The position numbers and the translations under genes are program-made. A stretch of DNA of 64,000 bases from Pseudomonadota bacterium (lineage in GTDB: Bacteria; Pseudomonadota; Gammaproteobacteria; Burkholderiales; Burkholderiaceae_B), in contig JAFAEO010000066.1 in the NCBI GenBank assembly GCA_023423975.1, forward strand, positions 111,171 through 175,170, written 5' to 3'. The notes beneath the pieces were generated by a model. That model did not search any database. It had not been told where the DNA came from and saw nothing but the letters and a program-made list of their open reading frames with translations. How positions within the stretch are numbered: the stretch's first letter is position 1; every line of letters begins with the position of its first letter. Positions 27,483-36,560 of this stretch are shown piece by piece.

Positions 27483-28373
27483 TTAATGAACCCGGCTTGG
27501 CTGATCGATATTCACGGTCGCCGTCTGTCCTGCAACCAGCAGTGTGTCTGCATCCTTGGCGTCAATGGCAATACGTACGGGTATGCGTTGGGCAAGCCGG
27601 ATCCAGTTAAAGGTGGGATTGACGTTGGGCAGCAGGTCACTGCCCACGCTGCGTTCGCGATCGGCAATACCCAAGGCAATGCTTTGCACGTGCCCCCTGA
27701 TGATGGCGCTGTTGCCCATCAATTTCACGGTGGCCGGATCATTGATATGAATGTTGCTCAGCTTGCCTTCTTCGAAATAGCCTTCGACATAGAACGATGC
27801 GCTGTCAATAAGAGCCAGTACCGGTTTGCCGACCGTGACGTAATCGCCGACGCGCAAGCTCAGATTGGTGACCCGGCCATCGGTGACAGCATACACGCGA
27901 CTGCGAGACAGGTTCAGTTGTGCGCTGGCCAATTGTACTGTTGCCTGGGCCAGCGCTGCCTGCGCCTGATGCAGACGCAGGCGGCTTTGTTCAACCATTT
28001 CGGCAGCCACCAGTTTGCCCAGGGAGCGGTTGCGTTTTACGTCACGCTGTGCCTGTTCCTGGGCAGCGGTATTGGCCTGCACCACGGCCTGAGCCTGCTC
28101 GTAATCCAGTCGATAGCGGGCACGATCGATCTCGAATAGTAAATCGCCTGCCTTGACATCCTGGTTATCATGCACGGCAACGTTCATGACCAGCCCCGAG
28201 ACATCAGGGGCAACCTGAACAACGTTGGCCTTGACCCGCCCGTCGCGCGTCCACGGTTCCACCTCGTAGTGCAGCCAGAGCAGCCAGCCGGCGTAAACTG
28301 CCAGTGTCAGAACTAACATGGTAAGCAGGAACCGGCCAATAGCGGCCAGTGGTGGTGAAGTGGGTAATTTCAT
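27483..28373 (-). CDS. HlyD-family periplasmic adaptor of the efflux pump (AaeA-like)
   Basis: 296 residues. One N-terminal membrane anchor (about 12-32), then a lipoyl/barrel-sandwich half (VAPDVSGLVMNVAVHDNQDV), a helical hairpin rich in Ala and Gln, and the second half (VGDYVTVGKPVLALIDSAS). Size and sequence resemble AaeA, adaptor of the p-hydroxybenzoate efflux system. It starts 3 bases after the DUF1656 stop and lies before the outer-membrane factor gene. Confidence 0.92.
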   Translation of the reverse strand: MKLPTSPPLAAIGRFLLTMLVLTLAVYAGWLLWLHYEVEPWTRDGRVKANVVQVAPDVSGLVMNVAVHDNQDVKAGDLLFEIDRARYRLDYEQAQAVVQANTAAQEQAQRDVKRNRSLGKLVAAEMVEQSRLRLHQAQAALAQATVQLASAQLNLSRSRVYAVTDGRVTNLSLRVGDYVTVGKPVLALIDSASFYVEGYFEEGKLSNIHINDPATVKLMGNSAIIRGHVQSIALGIADRERSVGSDLLPNVNPTFNWIRLAQRIPVRIAIDAKDADTLLVAGQTATVNIDQPSRVH

Positions 28374-28376
28374 TTG

Positions 28377-28598
28377 TCAAACCATCAGCAATTTCAAAAT
28401 AGAAGGAAAAGCACGCTGTACTGCGAGAAGCAGAATCACGTACAGCCCCAGATCAAACAGGGCAGGGTGCCACACCAGGCGATAAAACCCCAGACGCGAG
28501 AGCAGTGTGCTTACAGCTTTCGCGATTACGAATGTGATAAGGGCCAATACCAGCAGCCAAGGTATATAAAGGCCCTGTACGTCAATTTCTCCGATCAT
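28377..28598 (-). CDS. DUF1656 small membrane protein (AaeX-like)
   Basis: 73 residues with two hydrophobic segments (about 12-32 and 45-65). Starts MIGEIDVQGLYIPWLLV, as in DUF1656/AaeX proteins always found between AaeA and AaeB homologues. It overlaps the FUSC stop by 4 bases and ends 3 bases before the HlyD gene. Function unknown; probably a pump accessory. Confidence 0.9.
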   Translation of the reverse strand: MIGEIDVQGLYIPWLLVLALITFVIAKAVSTLLSRLGFYRLVWHPALFDLGLYVILLLAVQRAFPSILKLLMV

Positions 28599-30628
28599 GT
28601 TCTGGCCTCCTCGATATTTGCGGTGATAGGGTACGGCGCCATTTGCGGGAACAGGCCCCGGCGCAGGCCCACCATGGCAACAACAGCGCGTTGGTGCGAC
28701 GGACCGATAGCAGGGGCATGCAATACATTTTTCAGAGCATCATCCAGTTGCAGCAGCAGTTCGTGATCTGGCGTTTTTCTGGGCTTACGAAGAAAGGTCG
28801 CCAGACTATCGAGCAGCCGGCGCACCGACTGGCCGGCGCGCGGCAAGGACTGCAATGCGCTTTGCAACACGGCGATATCATTGCCAACCCGCAAGGCCAG
28901 CAGGGGGTCGGGTATTTCCTGCTGTGCTGTGCGATTCTCTACGGGCAGACGGGTTTGTAGCAGACCAACGCGGTCAAGCATCCGTGAAGTCAGGTGTGGT
29001 GTGATCAGCACCCGTCGCGTTGACGCCAGAGTGGCCAGATCCTGTCGAGTGGCATTCTGAATGCGAACGACGGCACGTTCAGCACTGATGGTGCGAAACA
29101 GGGTTGCTACCAGCGCTGCCACGGCAGTGCCAGTCAGTTGTCCGGTGATGCTGTTCAGATAAATGTCCAGCGTTGCCTGGTTGACATCCATCAGGGCGAA
29201 TGTCCCCAGTACGCCAAATAGTAAAGCCATAGCTTTGAGCATGTACGCAGGGCGTATGGCCAGCGCCGATAGTACGAAGACAACCGGAAAAATGACCATG
29301 GCCAGCATTTCAAACGTATGTACCGATGGCAGTGCGATCAGCAGATAGAAAGCTGAAATGGGAATGGAGTAGATCGTATAGCGCAGGAACACGCGCATGG
29401 GTGCGGCCGGATTATCCAGCGTGGAAAAAAAACAGCTGAACACGGCTGCCATCATGGCTGCGGTGCTCCCCTGCGGCCATGCAGTGATAATCCAGAAGAC
29501 GCAACAAATGCCAATAGCGATCGCGGCAGCCAGCGCCGATTGCAGCGCAATGCCGCGATCAATATGCAGGTCGGGCTTGCGCCGGTTGGCGCTGGCCTCA
29601 TCACTGGCTTTCTGAATGCCGGCGTCCAGGTCTGTGCGCATCTGAATACATTTGGCATAGGTGTTAACCAGTTCATGTAGTCGTGTCGCCAGACTGGCAG
29701 ACAAAAGCGTATGCCATTTCATGCCGGTCTCAATGGCGGGTGTTATCGAGTCAATTGAGCGATGCATTGCTTGCAGTTGTTCGGCATCGGGCTGCAGGCC
29801 CGATTCTATCCAGTCGCTGATCTGCTTCAATACCGCGTGCGTTGCCGGCGGTAATGGCCGTCCGGCCAGCTGCAATGCATTGATTCTGTCTTCCACAGAG
29901 GAAATGACCGGCGTCAGGCTGATGATGCGGTTCAGTAGTGCACGCAACAGATGCGAGGACCAGCGAATATTGCTGGTGTCAAATGGTATATGCGTAGCGC
30001 TCAGACGCAATTGCGTAATGTCATTGGCCAGCTTGCGACGATTCTGCCTGTCTTCTTCCGGGGCAGCGCAACGCAGCGTAGATATCATCCAGGAGCGGGC
30101 ATCGGCCAGTGTCTGGTCCAGGCCATTCATCACCACAGGTGCAATACTGCGGGGTAGCACAAGCGTATGAACCAGGGCGGCACACACGATCCCCAGGCTG
30201 ATTTCTTCAACGCGGGAAATGCCTTTGTCAAAGAGACCTATCGGATCGTCGACAGCGGGAAACCCGATAAGCGCGGCTGTGTAGCCGGCCAGCATGAAGA
30301 CATAGGAGCGGGGCGTACGGTCCAGTAAGGAAATATACAGACAGCCGCCTACCCACAGAGACATGGCAAGGGTGGTAAGCAGCGGGCTTTGATTCAGGTT
30401 CGGAATAATGGCAATCGCTGCGGCCGATCCCAATACCGTGCCAGCCAGTCTGTATAAGGCCTTGGAGCGGATGCTGCCTGCCCAGGGCTGGGTTGTGACG
30501 ACGTAGGCGGTCATCATTGCCCAGAAAGGGTTGCGCAGGCCGATGCTGTATGAAATATAAAGCGCCAACATGGCGCTTACATAGCATTTGAATGAAAACA
30601 GCGTCTCGTCGCGGGTAAACAGTTTCAT
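28595..30628 (-). CDS. FUSC family inner-membrane efflux protein (AaeB-like)
   Basis: 677 residues. Two membrane blocks of about five to six helices each (about 10-165 and 365-520) are separated by cytosolic stretches, the FUSC/AaeB layout. The N-terminal MKLFTRDETLFSFKCYVSAM and RNPFWAMMTAYVVTTQPWAG are family signatures. Exports aromatic carboxylates in AaeB; substrate here unknown. Its ATG overlaps the marR stop (30625-30628). Confidence 0.92.
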   Translation of the reverse strand: MKLFTRDETLFSFKCYVSAMLALYISYSIGLRNPFWAMMTAYVVTTQPWAGSIRSKALYRLAGTVLGSAAAIAIIPNLNQSPLLTTLAMSLWVGGCLYISLLDRTPRSYVFMLAGYTAALIGFPAVDDPIGLFDKGISRVEEISLGIVCAALVHTLVLPRSIAPVVMNGLDQTLADARSWMISTLRCAAPEEDRQNRRKLANDITQLRLSATHIPFDTSNIRWSSHLLRALLNRIISLTPVISSVEDRINALQLAGRPLPPATHAVLKQISDWIESGLQPDAEQLQAMHRSIDSITPAIETGMKWHTLLSASLATRLHELVNTYAKCIQMRTDLDAGIQKASDEASANRRKPDLHIDRGIALQSALAAAIAIGICCVFWIITAWPQGSTAAMMAAVFSCFFSTLDNPAAPMRVFLRYTIYSIPISAFYLLIALPSVHTFEMLAMVIFPVVFVLSALAIRPAYMLKAMALLFGVLGTFALMDVNQATLDIYLNSITGQLTGTAVAALVATLFRTISAERAVVRIQNATRQDLATLASTRRVLITPHLTSRMLDRVGLLQTRLPVENRTAQQEIPDPLLALRVGNDIAVLQSALQSLPRAGQSVRRLLDSLATFLRKPRKTPDHELLLQLDDALKNVLHAPAIGPSHQRAVVAMVGLRRGLFPQMAPYPITANIEEART

Positions 30629-31116
30629 TTGTGATTACCTGAGTGCTTTCCGGAAGAGCGGCCAGTTGCACAGGTGCTATTTCTGATCGTATCGAGCACA
30701 CGTAAAAAGGCATCGGCATCTTCTTTTGAGACACCATTGAAGATCATGCGCCGGAAGCCAAGCAGGCGCTCGTCAATGTCATTTGCAATGCGTCTGCCTG
30801 CATCGGTCAGATACAGCGTTTTGCTGCGCCCGTCTTCGGGGGCCAGCTTGCGTACGGCCAGGCCGCTGGCTTCAAGTTGATCGAGCAGGCGAACCAGGGA
30901 CGGGGCTTCTATGCCAAGCTCTTCGGCAATGTCCTTTTGCCTCACACCTTCCCCGAGCCTGCGGATGATTACGATCGGCCACGCGGTGGCCTGAGATACG
31001 CCTAGCTCGGCAAGCAATTGATCCGCCGCGCTGCGATAGGCACGCGCCATATGCAGCATGCCCTGGCTCATGGCCATGCGCGTGGCGTCTGAGGGTTGAT
31101 TGGATTTATTGGTCAT
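30625..31116 (-). CDS. MarR family transcriptional regulator
   Basis: 163 residues with a winged helix-turn-helix: VRQKDIAEELGIEAPSLVRL as recognition region, then LDQLEASGLAVRKLAPEDGR and SKTLYLTDAGRRIA as wing. First gene of the five-gene efflux operon and overlapping the FUSC start. A palindrome over the operon -10 indicates autorepression relieved by a phenolic or drug ligand. Confidence 0.92.
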   Translation of the reverse strand: MTNKSNQPSDATRMAMSQGMLHMARAYRSAADQLLAELGVSQATAWPIVIIRRLGEGVRQKDIAEELGIEAPSLVRLLDQLEASGLAVRKLAPEDGRSKTLYLTDAGRRIANDIDERLLGFRRMIFNGVSKEDADAFLRVLDTIRNSTCATGRSSGKHSGNHK

Positions 31117-31155
31117 GGCAAATGGGGTGCAAAGACTTGGGTAGGGGCATTAAAT

Positions 31156-31178
31156 TAGTTAGCTACCTAACTATTATA
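31156..31178 (-). promoter_or_regulatory. MarR operator overlapping the efflux-operon -10
   Basis: Perfect inverted repeat TAGTTAG-CTAC-CTAACTA (31156-31173), 40-57 bases before the marR start. The minus strand carries TATAAT at 31178-31173, touching the palindrome, so repressor binding would block RNA polymerase. No good -35 is visible. Confidence 0.7.
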
Positions 31179-31247
31179 AGGAGTGAAGCTTAAAGCAGAC
31201 TGAAATCGGGCTGGTGGCCTTTTTCATGTACTGGGTAGTTTTGGATT

Positions 31248-31280
31248 GGCCGTTGCGAGTCAGTTTTGGTCGCAACGGCC
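31248..31280. repeat. perfect 11-bp inverted repeat
   Basis: GGCCGTTGCGA (31248-31258) and TCGCAACGGCC (31270-31280) enclose an 11-base loop. There is no T-run on either side, so it is not a standard terminator. It lies about 70 bases from the marR promoter and 206 bases before the nitroreductase start. Confidence 0.7.
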
Positions 31281-31486
31281 TCACTCCGGTCCACTCTCAT
31301 GGTGGTGTTGATCCGTTCAGGCTGCAATTAGGCCGGGTTTTGCCCCACGCCTTAAGCGCGGCCATGATCATGATCGATCAAGATAATTTACATGCCGATA
31401 CACTGCGCAGGCGCGCCAGCGGTTCTTGTGCCGATTGCTTTATTGCTACACTGAATGCATCTTTCGTACTTGACAGGAGTTTTGGC

Positions 31487-32098
31487 ATGGCGGTGATGAC
31501 AACAGAACAGGAACGCGGCCTATTGTATTCATTGATTTCGCGTCGCCGCTCTGTCCGGCAGTTTACCGACACGCCAATTGATGAACACGTGCTCATACGA
31601 ATTCTTACCTGCGCACAAGGGGTCAATAGCGGCGACGGCAAGCGGGGTGCGCCCTCGGCTCATGCCTTGTATCCGCTAGGTCTGACTGTTCTGGCGCGGC
31701 GGGTGCAGGGGATAGATGCGGGCAGTTATGTGTTTGACCCGCAGCGTAACCGTCTTGACCTGCTGGCTCATGTGCCTGTTTCCGGCAGTTTGCTGCCGAC
31801 CTCCCTTGCCGATGATGAATGGCTGGAGACCGCGCCTGTTGTTATCGTCATTACTGCCGACCATGACCTGGCATTGCGCCATTTTGCCGACCAGCAGCCC
31901 GATGGCTTGCGCGGCGCTCGCTATGTAGACGTAGAGACCGGCGCTGTAGCACAGAACCTTTATCTGGCAGCGCAGGCCGAAAATCTGGGCGGCGTGCTGG
32001 TGATGGGTGTCGATGACCAGACGCTGGCCAGGCAACTGACTTTACCTGCCAAACATAAGCCGGTGGCGCTATTCTGTCTGGGACAAGCTCAGGCGTAA
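31487..32098 (+). CDS. nitroreductase family (SagB/ThcOx-like) oxidoreductase
   Basis: 203 residues. SRRRSVRQFTDTPIDEHVL near residue 20 is the FMN-phosphate-binding start of the nitroreductase fold, and DVETGAVAQNLYLAAQAENL and GVLVMGVDDQ near the end match the SagB-type subgroup. The start at 31487 has AGGAG 8 bases upstream. A single-domain, cytoplasmic FMN enzyme; substrate unknown. An FMN reductase gene follows 69 bases later. Confidence 0.87.
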   Translation: MAVMTTEQERGLLYSLISRRRSVRQFTDTPIDEHVLIRILTCAQGVNSGDGKRGAPSAHALYPLGLTVLARRVQGIDAGSYVFDPQRNRLDLLAHVPVSGSLLPTSLADDEWLETAPVVIVITADHDLALRHFADQQPDGLRGARYVDVETGAVAQNLYLAAQAENLGGVLVMGVDDQTLARQLTLPAKHKPVALFCLGQAQA

Positions 32099-32167
32099 TC
32101 GCCGAACAAGCAGGCCGGCCGCAGGTTTTGTTATGATAAATGTCATAGTGATATTCAGGGATATGCA

Positions 32168-32782
32168 ATGACGCCAATCGAGAACCACAAGCCGATCACC
32201 GGTAAGCCCCGCATTCTGCTGCTCTCGGGCAGCACGCGACGACAGTCCTACAATACCCGGCTGGCTCGCCATATGGCGCTCACGGTTGAGCAGGCTGGGG
32301 GCGCTGCAACATTGATCAGTCTGGCCGATTATCCAATGGCAATCTATCACGGAGATGATGAAGCGCAGTTTGGTCTGCCTGATTCCGCTAGGCAACTGCG
32401 AGCGCTGTTCAAATCGCATCATGGCGTGTTCTTTGCCTCTCCGGAAGAAAATTCCTCCATCTCGGCTTTGCTGAAAAATACGCTGGATTGGGTGTCGCGT
32501 GCTGACGGCGACGAACCGGGCAAAGTGCCTTATATTGGCAAGGTTGCGGCCATTGGTGGCGCAACCACAGGTTCGTCTGGGACCAGACTTGGCTTGCTGC
32601 ATTTGCGCACAGTCTTGTCAGGACTGGGCATGTTGGTATTGCCGTCCGTCATGACCATTCCCTTTGCCGCCAACGCATTTGATGACGCTGGTCAATTGCA
32701 AAGCGAAGAGCAGCGGACGGCAGCAGAGGCACTTGCGCTGTCGCTGGTCAGGACGGCGAGCGCAGTGGGCGTTACGTCGTGA
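32168..32782 (+). CDS. NADPH-dependent FMN reductase family protein
   Basis: 204 residues with a flavodoxin-like fold. LLSGSTRRQSYNTRLARHMA at residue 18 forms the FMN-phosphate loop, and ASPEENSSISALLKNTLDWV at about residue 95 is the second flavin motif (usually PEYN; here PEEN). Resembles ChrR/quinone reductases that reduce chromate, azo dyes or quinones. Last 11 bases overlap the convergent HD-domain gene. Confidence 0.88.
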   Translation: MTPIENHKPITGKPRILLLSGSTRRQSYNTRLARHMALTVEQAGGAATLISLADYPMAIYHGDDEAQFGLPDSARQLRALFKSHHGVFFASPEENSSISALLKNTLDWVSRADGDEPGKVPYIGKVAAIGGATTGSSGTRLGLLHLRTVLSGLGMLVLPSVMTIPFAANAFDDAGQLQSEEQRTAAEALALSLVRTASAVGVTS

Positions 32783-33347
32783 GGGAGATAGCAGCAGGCT
32801 GGTACACCTTTTTCACATAGCGCATGAAATGCGCAAGATCGGGTGTTGTACGTTGCGGCACCTTGGCCAGATCGTCCCAGCGGCGCAGACGCAGCGCGTC
32901 CTGGGCGTAAGGACGTTGCTGGAATTGTTCAACCTCGGCCTGACTGAACTTGCCACCTTGCAGACCGAGACTATGTACTGACGCGGGCGATAGGGTACCG
33001 AAATAGTCCGGATCAATGGCGCACAGGCAGCGCTTGGCATCGACGTGCATTTTGACCGGCTCGATCACCGAGTCTGGAAACCCCGGTTCAAGGAAGGCAA
33101 CGGCGGCCAATTGATGACGGTGGTCAACACCCGGGAACGCATTATCACGCTCCTGATTGCGCGCCTCCAGGATGTGACCCAGGTCATGCAACAGAGCTGC
33201 CGCAATGAGCGAATCCGGGGCGCGTTCGGCCTCGGCAAGACAGGCCGCTTGCAGTGCATGTTCCAGTTGCGTGACCGCCTCGCCGTCGTACAATGAGGCG
33301 CCATATTGCTCGTACAGCGATTGAATGTCTTCGGGAGTAAGTGGCAT
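32772..33347 (-). CDS. PhnZ-like HD-domain protein (phosphonate-degradation type)
   Basis: 191 residues. Family hallmarks: YDGEAVTQLEHALQAA (residues about 20-35), ALLHDLGHILEA (HD motif, about 52) and VKMHVDAKRCLCAIDPDYF (about 98). These match the mixed-valent di-iron oxygenase PhnZ, including the Tyr and Glu before the first His cluster that recognise the aminophosphonate substrate in PhnZ. PhnZ cleaves 2-amino-1-hydroxyethylphosphonate to glycine and phosphate. No phnY or phosphonate transporter is in the window, so the true substrate is uncertain. Confidence 0.82.
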   Translation of the reverse strand: MPLTPEDIQSLYEQYGASLYDGEAVTQLEHALQAACLAEAERAPDSLIAAALLHDLGHILEARNQERDNAFPGVDHRHQLAAVAFLEPGFPDSVIEPVKMHVDAKRCLCAIDPDYFGTLSPASVHSLGLQGGKFSQAEVEQFQQRPYAQDALRLRRWDDLAKVPQRTTPDLAHFMRYVKKVYQPAAISLTT

Positions 33348-33503
33348 AAAGGTTCCTGTCGTCGGGTAAAAGGCACCAGCATAATCCTCAAAAATGACAG
33401 TTGGTTGACCAGACGGCAGAAATGATACCTGAGCGAATCATTCGTTCTGGACAGTGCCAGCGATTAATTGCTGGCGAAACCTACTTTGCTGCCCTGGTCT
33501 GTC

Positions 33504-33839
33504 CTAATGCGAGACGCTGCCGGAAAATACGTTGATGACAATGACGCCGGCAATAATCAGGCCAATGCCCAGCAGTGCTGCTCCATCAAGAGATTGCCCG
33601 AACCAGATCCAGCTGATGAGCGAGATGAGCACGATACCAGCTCCGGACCATATTGCATACGCAATACCAGTAGGCATGGTGCGCAAGCTGAGCGACAAAA
33701 GGTAAAACGCAGCGGCGTATCCCACAATGGTGATAATTGAAGGAACAAGCCGAGTGAAGCTCTGGGATGATTTAAGAAAGGACGTGGCGATCACTTCCAT
33801 GATGATCGCGCCGGCCAGATATAAATAGGTAGAAATCAT
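33504..33839 (-). CDS. small multidrug resistance (SMR) transporter
   Basis: 111 residues with four membrane helices. The essential Glu of EmrE-type pumps is present in AGAIIMEVIATSFLKSSQSF, and GIAYAIWSGAGIV is the helix-3 signature. It begins 2 bases after the DsbA-like stop; a TTG two codons earlier overlaps that stop. Probably a proton-driven exporter of quaternary cations. Confidence 0.92.
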   Translation of the reverse strand: MISTYLYLAGAIIMEVIATSFLKSSQSFTRLVPSIITIVGYAAAFYLLSLSLRTMPTGIAYAIWSGAGIVLISLISWIWFGQSLDGAALLGIGLIIAGVIVINVFSGSVSH

Positions 33840-33841
33840 GG

Positions 33842-34504
33842 TCAAGCGCGCTCACCTTGATCAAGGCCGATTTTGTCTTCGACCAGTGCAGTAAACCCGG
33901 CCGCGTCGCCATAGTAGCGCTCGTGCTGCAGTTTTTCCAGGACATCGTCTTTTTGAATTACAAAGGCCGGGAAGCCTTGTGCGCCGGCATAATGCATCAG
34001 CGTGAGCGTGCTGTCCAGATGCGCCTGGATATTGTCATTCAGTATGTCGTGATAAGTCCTGATAAATAACGCGCGGTCAATCTGCAGCGACTGCGCCAGA
34101 TCTGCCAGCACATCTTCCTGGACGACGGCGCGGCCTTCACGATAGTGTGCATGTTGGATGGCCTGCAACATGGCCGGTTCACTGCCCGCAGAGATTGCGC
34201 CTGCCGCCAGGATGGCCGCGATGGGCGGCAGCGAATCATAAACGGTATCGTCGCGGGCGAGCAAACCGTCCAGATAGGGCTGACCAAAAATCTGGCCGGT
34301 CATGTTCGCGATACGTGCGTCGGCCTGGCCAATCTGGGCGCGTTTGCCTTGTGGCAGCGTCATGCGCTGGAATAGCCCGCCGGCATGCATTTCAAATGTA
34401 AACTTGTCACGGACGGGAGAGGCAAGAATGCGTTCAAGCAGTGGCTCGGCGGCATAACACCAGCCGCAAAGGGGATCGTAGATATAGTGCAGTGTAATTT
34501 TCAT
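33842..34504 (-). CDS. DsbA family thioredoxin-like protein with CGWC motif
   Basis: 220 residues, no signal peptide. The active-site motif YDPLCGWCYAAEPLLERI lies near residue 10, followed by a helical insertion and cis-Pro region QGFPAFVIQ near 180. This is the cytoplasmic DsbA-like group (COG3531), of unclear function. Co-translated with the SMR gene. Confidence 0.87.
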   Translation of the reverse strand: MKITLHYIYDPLCGWCYAAEPLLERILASPVRDKFTFEMHAGGLFQRMTLPQGKRAQIGQADARIANMTGQIFGQPYLDGLLARDDTVYDSLPPIAAILAAGAISAGSEPAMLQAIQHAHYREGRAVVQEDVLADLAQSLQIDRALFIRTYHDILNDNIQAHLDSTLTLMHYAGAQGFPAFVIQKDDVLEKLQHERYYGDAAGFTALVEDKIGLDQGERA

Positions 34505-34694
34505 GGCCAGACCCTATGAGTATGTGGCAAATCGCTGAGCAGATCGAAACTAACACAAATGAGCCAATTGGCACTAGACTAGGCATACAGCCCTCGCGCC
34601 TGGCTAATGTGGGCGATACTGCGTGAGTGATTGTATTTCATTCGCAGGCGGGGAATTTAACGTTAGGCAAAATAACATCATCAGGGAGAGCGGG

Positions 34695-35432
34695 ATGGAT
34701 ACCATCCAGAATCAATATGAAGCCGTTTATCATTCGGACGAGACTACTCGGTTGCGCCAGGACCTGGCGCTGGCCTTGCGGGCGGCTGCCTTTCATGATC
34801 TTTCGGAGGGCGTCTGCAATCATTTTAGTGCCGAGGTGCCCGCCTGTGCCGACTGGTTCCTGCTGAATCCGCGCGGCTTCCAGTGGTCCGAGATACAGGC
34901 CGAAGATATTGTCATGGTTGATGCCGATGGCAATAAATTGTGGGGCAAACATGAAATTGAACCCACTGCATTGTTTATTCACGCTGCCGTACATCGGATT
35001 GCGCGCAAAAAATGCGTGCTGCATACGCATATGCCTTATGCGACCGCACTAACATTAACCGAGAATGGCGGACTGGATCCGCTGCTATCGCAAAATGCCA
35101 TGCGGTTCTACAACCGTATCGCTGTCGATCGAACCTATAACGGTCTGGCGCTGGATCACGCCGAGGGCGAGCGCATTGCCCATGCCATGAATGGCGCCGA
35201 TGTTGCGTTTTTGACAAATCATGGACCGATAGTCTGTGGCGAAAGCGTCGCTTATGCGTACGATGATTTGTACTATCTGGAGCGTGCAGCGCGCGTGGAA
35301 GTGCTGGCGCATTCATCGGGCTTGCCGTTAAAGCCGGTGGAGGAACACAAGGCAGCACTGGCGGCCAGCCAGATACAGCAGGAACGGCTGCAGTCTACGC
35401 TGTTCTTTGAATCGCTGCGCCGCTTGCTCTAA
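34695..35432 (+). CDS. class II aldolase/adducin family protein
   Basis: 245 residues. Zinc-binding His residues lie in VLHTHMPYATALT (about 115) and LTNHGPIVCG (about 180); FHDLSEGVCNHFSAEVP near the start is the phosphate-loop region. GGGAG lies 6 bases before the ATG. Followed by a terminator and not in an operon. It may be an aldolase, epimerase or decarboxylase; the substrate cannot be read. Confidence 0.88.
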   Translation: MDTIQNQYEAVYHSDETTRLRQDLALALRAAAFHDLSEGVCNHFSAEVPACADWFLLNPRGFQWSEIQAEDIVMVDADGNKLWGKHEIEPTALFIHAAVHRIARKKCVLHTHMPYATALTLTENGGLDPLLSQNAMRFYNRIAVDRTYNGLALDHAEGERIAHAMNGADVAFLTNHGPIVCGESVAYAYDDLYYLERAARVEVLAHSSGLPLKPVEEHKAALAASQIQQERLQSTLFFESLRRLL

Positions 35433-35522
35433 ACGCCTGCGGCCGAAGGCGCCCGTCAGCAGGCCGACAGACAATGCCATGCATATTTGTTCGGCCTGAA
35501 CACGACGTAGCAAGAGCAGACG

Positions 35523-35548
35523 CCGCCCGCCACCGGGCGGTTTTATTT
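35523..35548 (+). terminator. Rho-independent terminator after the class II aldolase gene
   Basis: Stem CCGCCCG (35523-35529) with CGGGCGG (35534-35540), loop CCAC, then TTTTATTT. It overlaps the last codons of the convergent esterase gene. Confidence 0.85.
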
Positions 35549-36508
35549 GCTGATCCGCCGGCCCAGCCAGCCGTGGACAAGTTGTGCGATGTCCTGATTG
35601 TTGTTATCCATCATCATGACATGTGAATTGCCCCTGATCCCGATCTCGGGCAAGGACAGCACCGTTGTGCCGGGGACGGCACTGCAAAACGTCAGGATTT
35701 TTTCCCTGAGCAGCTGCCATCTGCTGTCGGTATCCATGTTGTCGCCAAGCACCATCAGCGTAGGCGTGCGGTAGTCTGCGCGTGTGATATCGGGTATGCC
35801 GGCCGGCTCGATGGCCACCAATGTCCGGACCAGGTCCGGATGCCTGGCGGCAAGTTGCAAGGCAAGCGGGCCGGCCTGGGAGTGGCACACTATGCTGGCG
35901 GCCCCAAGCTGATGCAGCAGTGCTTCAAAGGCAGACAGGATGGCTTCGTTGGTATGGGTCCAGCGCGGGACCATCTGTTTTGCAAACTGGTCAAAGGCGT
36001 GCAGTGGAAAGCGTGTATTGGGGTAAGCCGTTCGTCGTGTCGGATCGCGATCATAACTGTAGGCCCGATCTCCGATACGGAATCTGCTGTAGACGTCATT
36101 GACTGTCTGGCAGACCGGTTGTTCTGGCCAAATTTGCGGCCAGGGGGCAAACCCCGAGCGGCCGCGCTCCACGGCATCGCACACATAAACATCCCAACCA
36201 TGGCGAATGAAATAATTCACCCAGCCCTGGCGCCCATCCGGCGTGGTTTCCCACGCCGCACCGGTCATGCCGCCGCCATGCCAGAATACTAGCGGGCCCT
36301 TGCCGTTGGGCTTCTCAGCAAGAAAGTACTGCACGTACATTTGTTCAATCGCATACGTACCATTCAGATTGATGCGGACCGGTTCGCCGCCAGCGCTCAT
36401 GACGCGTTCATATTCCGGTTGATCGTGCAGTTGCACAGCGCGCCCGCCTATATGAAACGAACCCATATCTCTGAGGCCGATTGCGGTGTTTTGCGACTCT
36501 TGGCTCAT
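35543..36508 (-). CDS. alpha/beta hydrolase (esterase-like)
   Basis: 321 residues from the ATG at 36508. Hydrolase signs: FWHGGGMTGAAWE (oxyanion hole), nucleophile elbow CHSQAG at about residue 195, and C-terminal catalytic His in RGNSHVMMMDNNNQD. A longer in-frame opening to 36727 would overlap the upstream Bug gene and has no family sequence. It follows the Bug receptor by 52 bases on the same strand, so the two form an operon. No signal peptide; substrate unknown. Confidence 0.87.
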   Translation of the reverse strand: MSQESQNTAIGLRDMGSFHIGGRAVQLHDQPEYERVMSAGGEPVRINLNGTYAIEQMYVQYFLAEKPNGKGPLVFWHGGGMTGAAWETTPDGRQGWVNYFIRHGWDVYVCDAVERGRSGFAPWPQIWPEQPVCQTVNDVYSRFRIGDRAYSYDRDPTRRTAYPNTRFPLHAFDQFAKQMVPRWTHTNEAILSAFEALLHQLGAASIVCHSQAGPLALQLAARHPDLVRTLVAIEPAGIPDITRADYRTPTLMVLGDNMDTDSRWQLLREKILTFCSAVPGTTVLSLPEIGIRGNSHVMMMDNNNQDIAQLVHGWLGRRISK

Positions 36509-36560
36509 GTATCTCTCTTTGTCATGCTCATAGGCACCTTGCATTTGGATAGCGGCAGGC

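Larger units (their letters stand above)
31117..31486. other. 370-base gap between the efflux operon and the nitroreductase gene
   Basis: Besides the MarR operator it holds a perfect 11-bp inverted repeat (31248-31280). The rest (31281-31470) shows no gene-like frame; upstream in-frame extensions of the nitroreductase lack family sequence. Confidence 0.5.
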
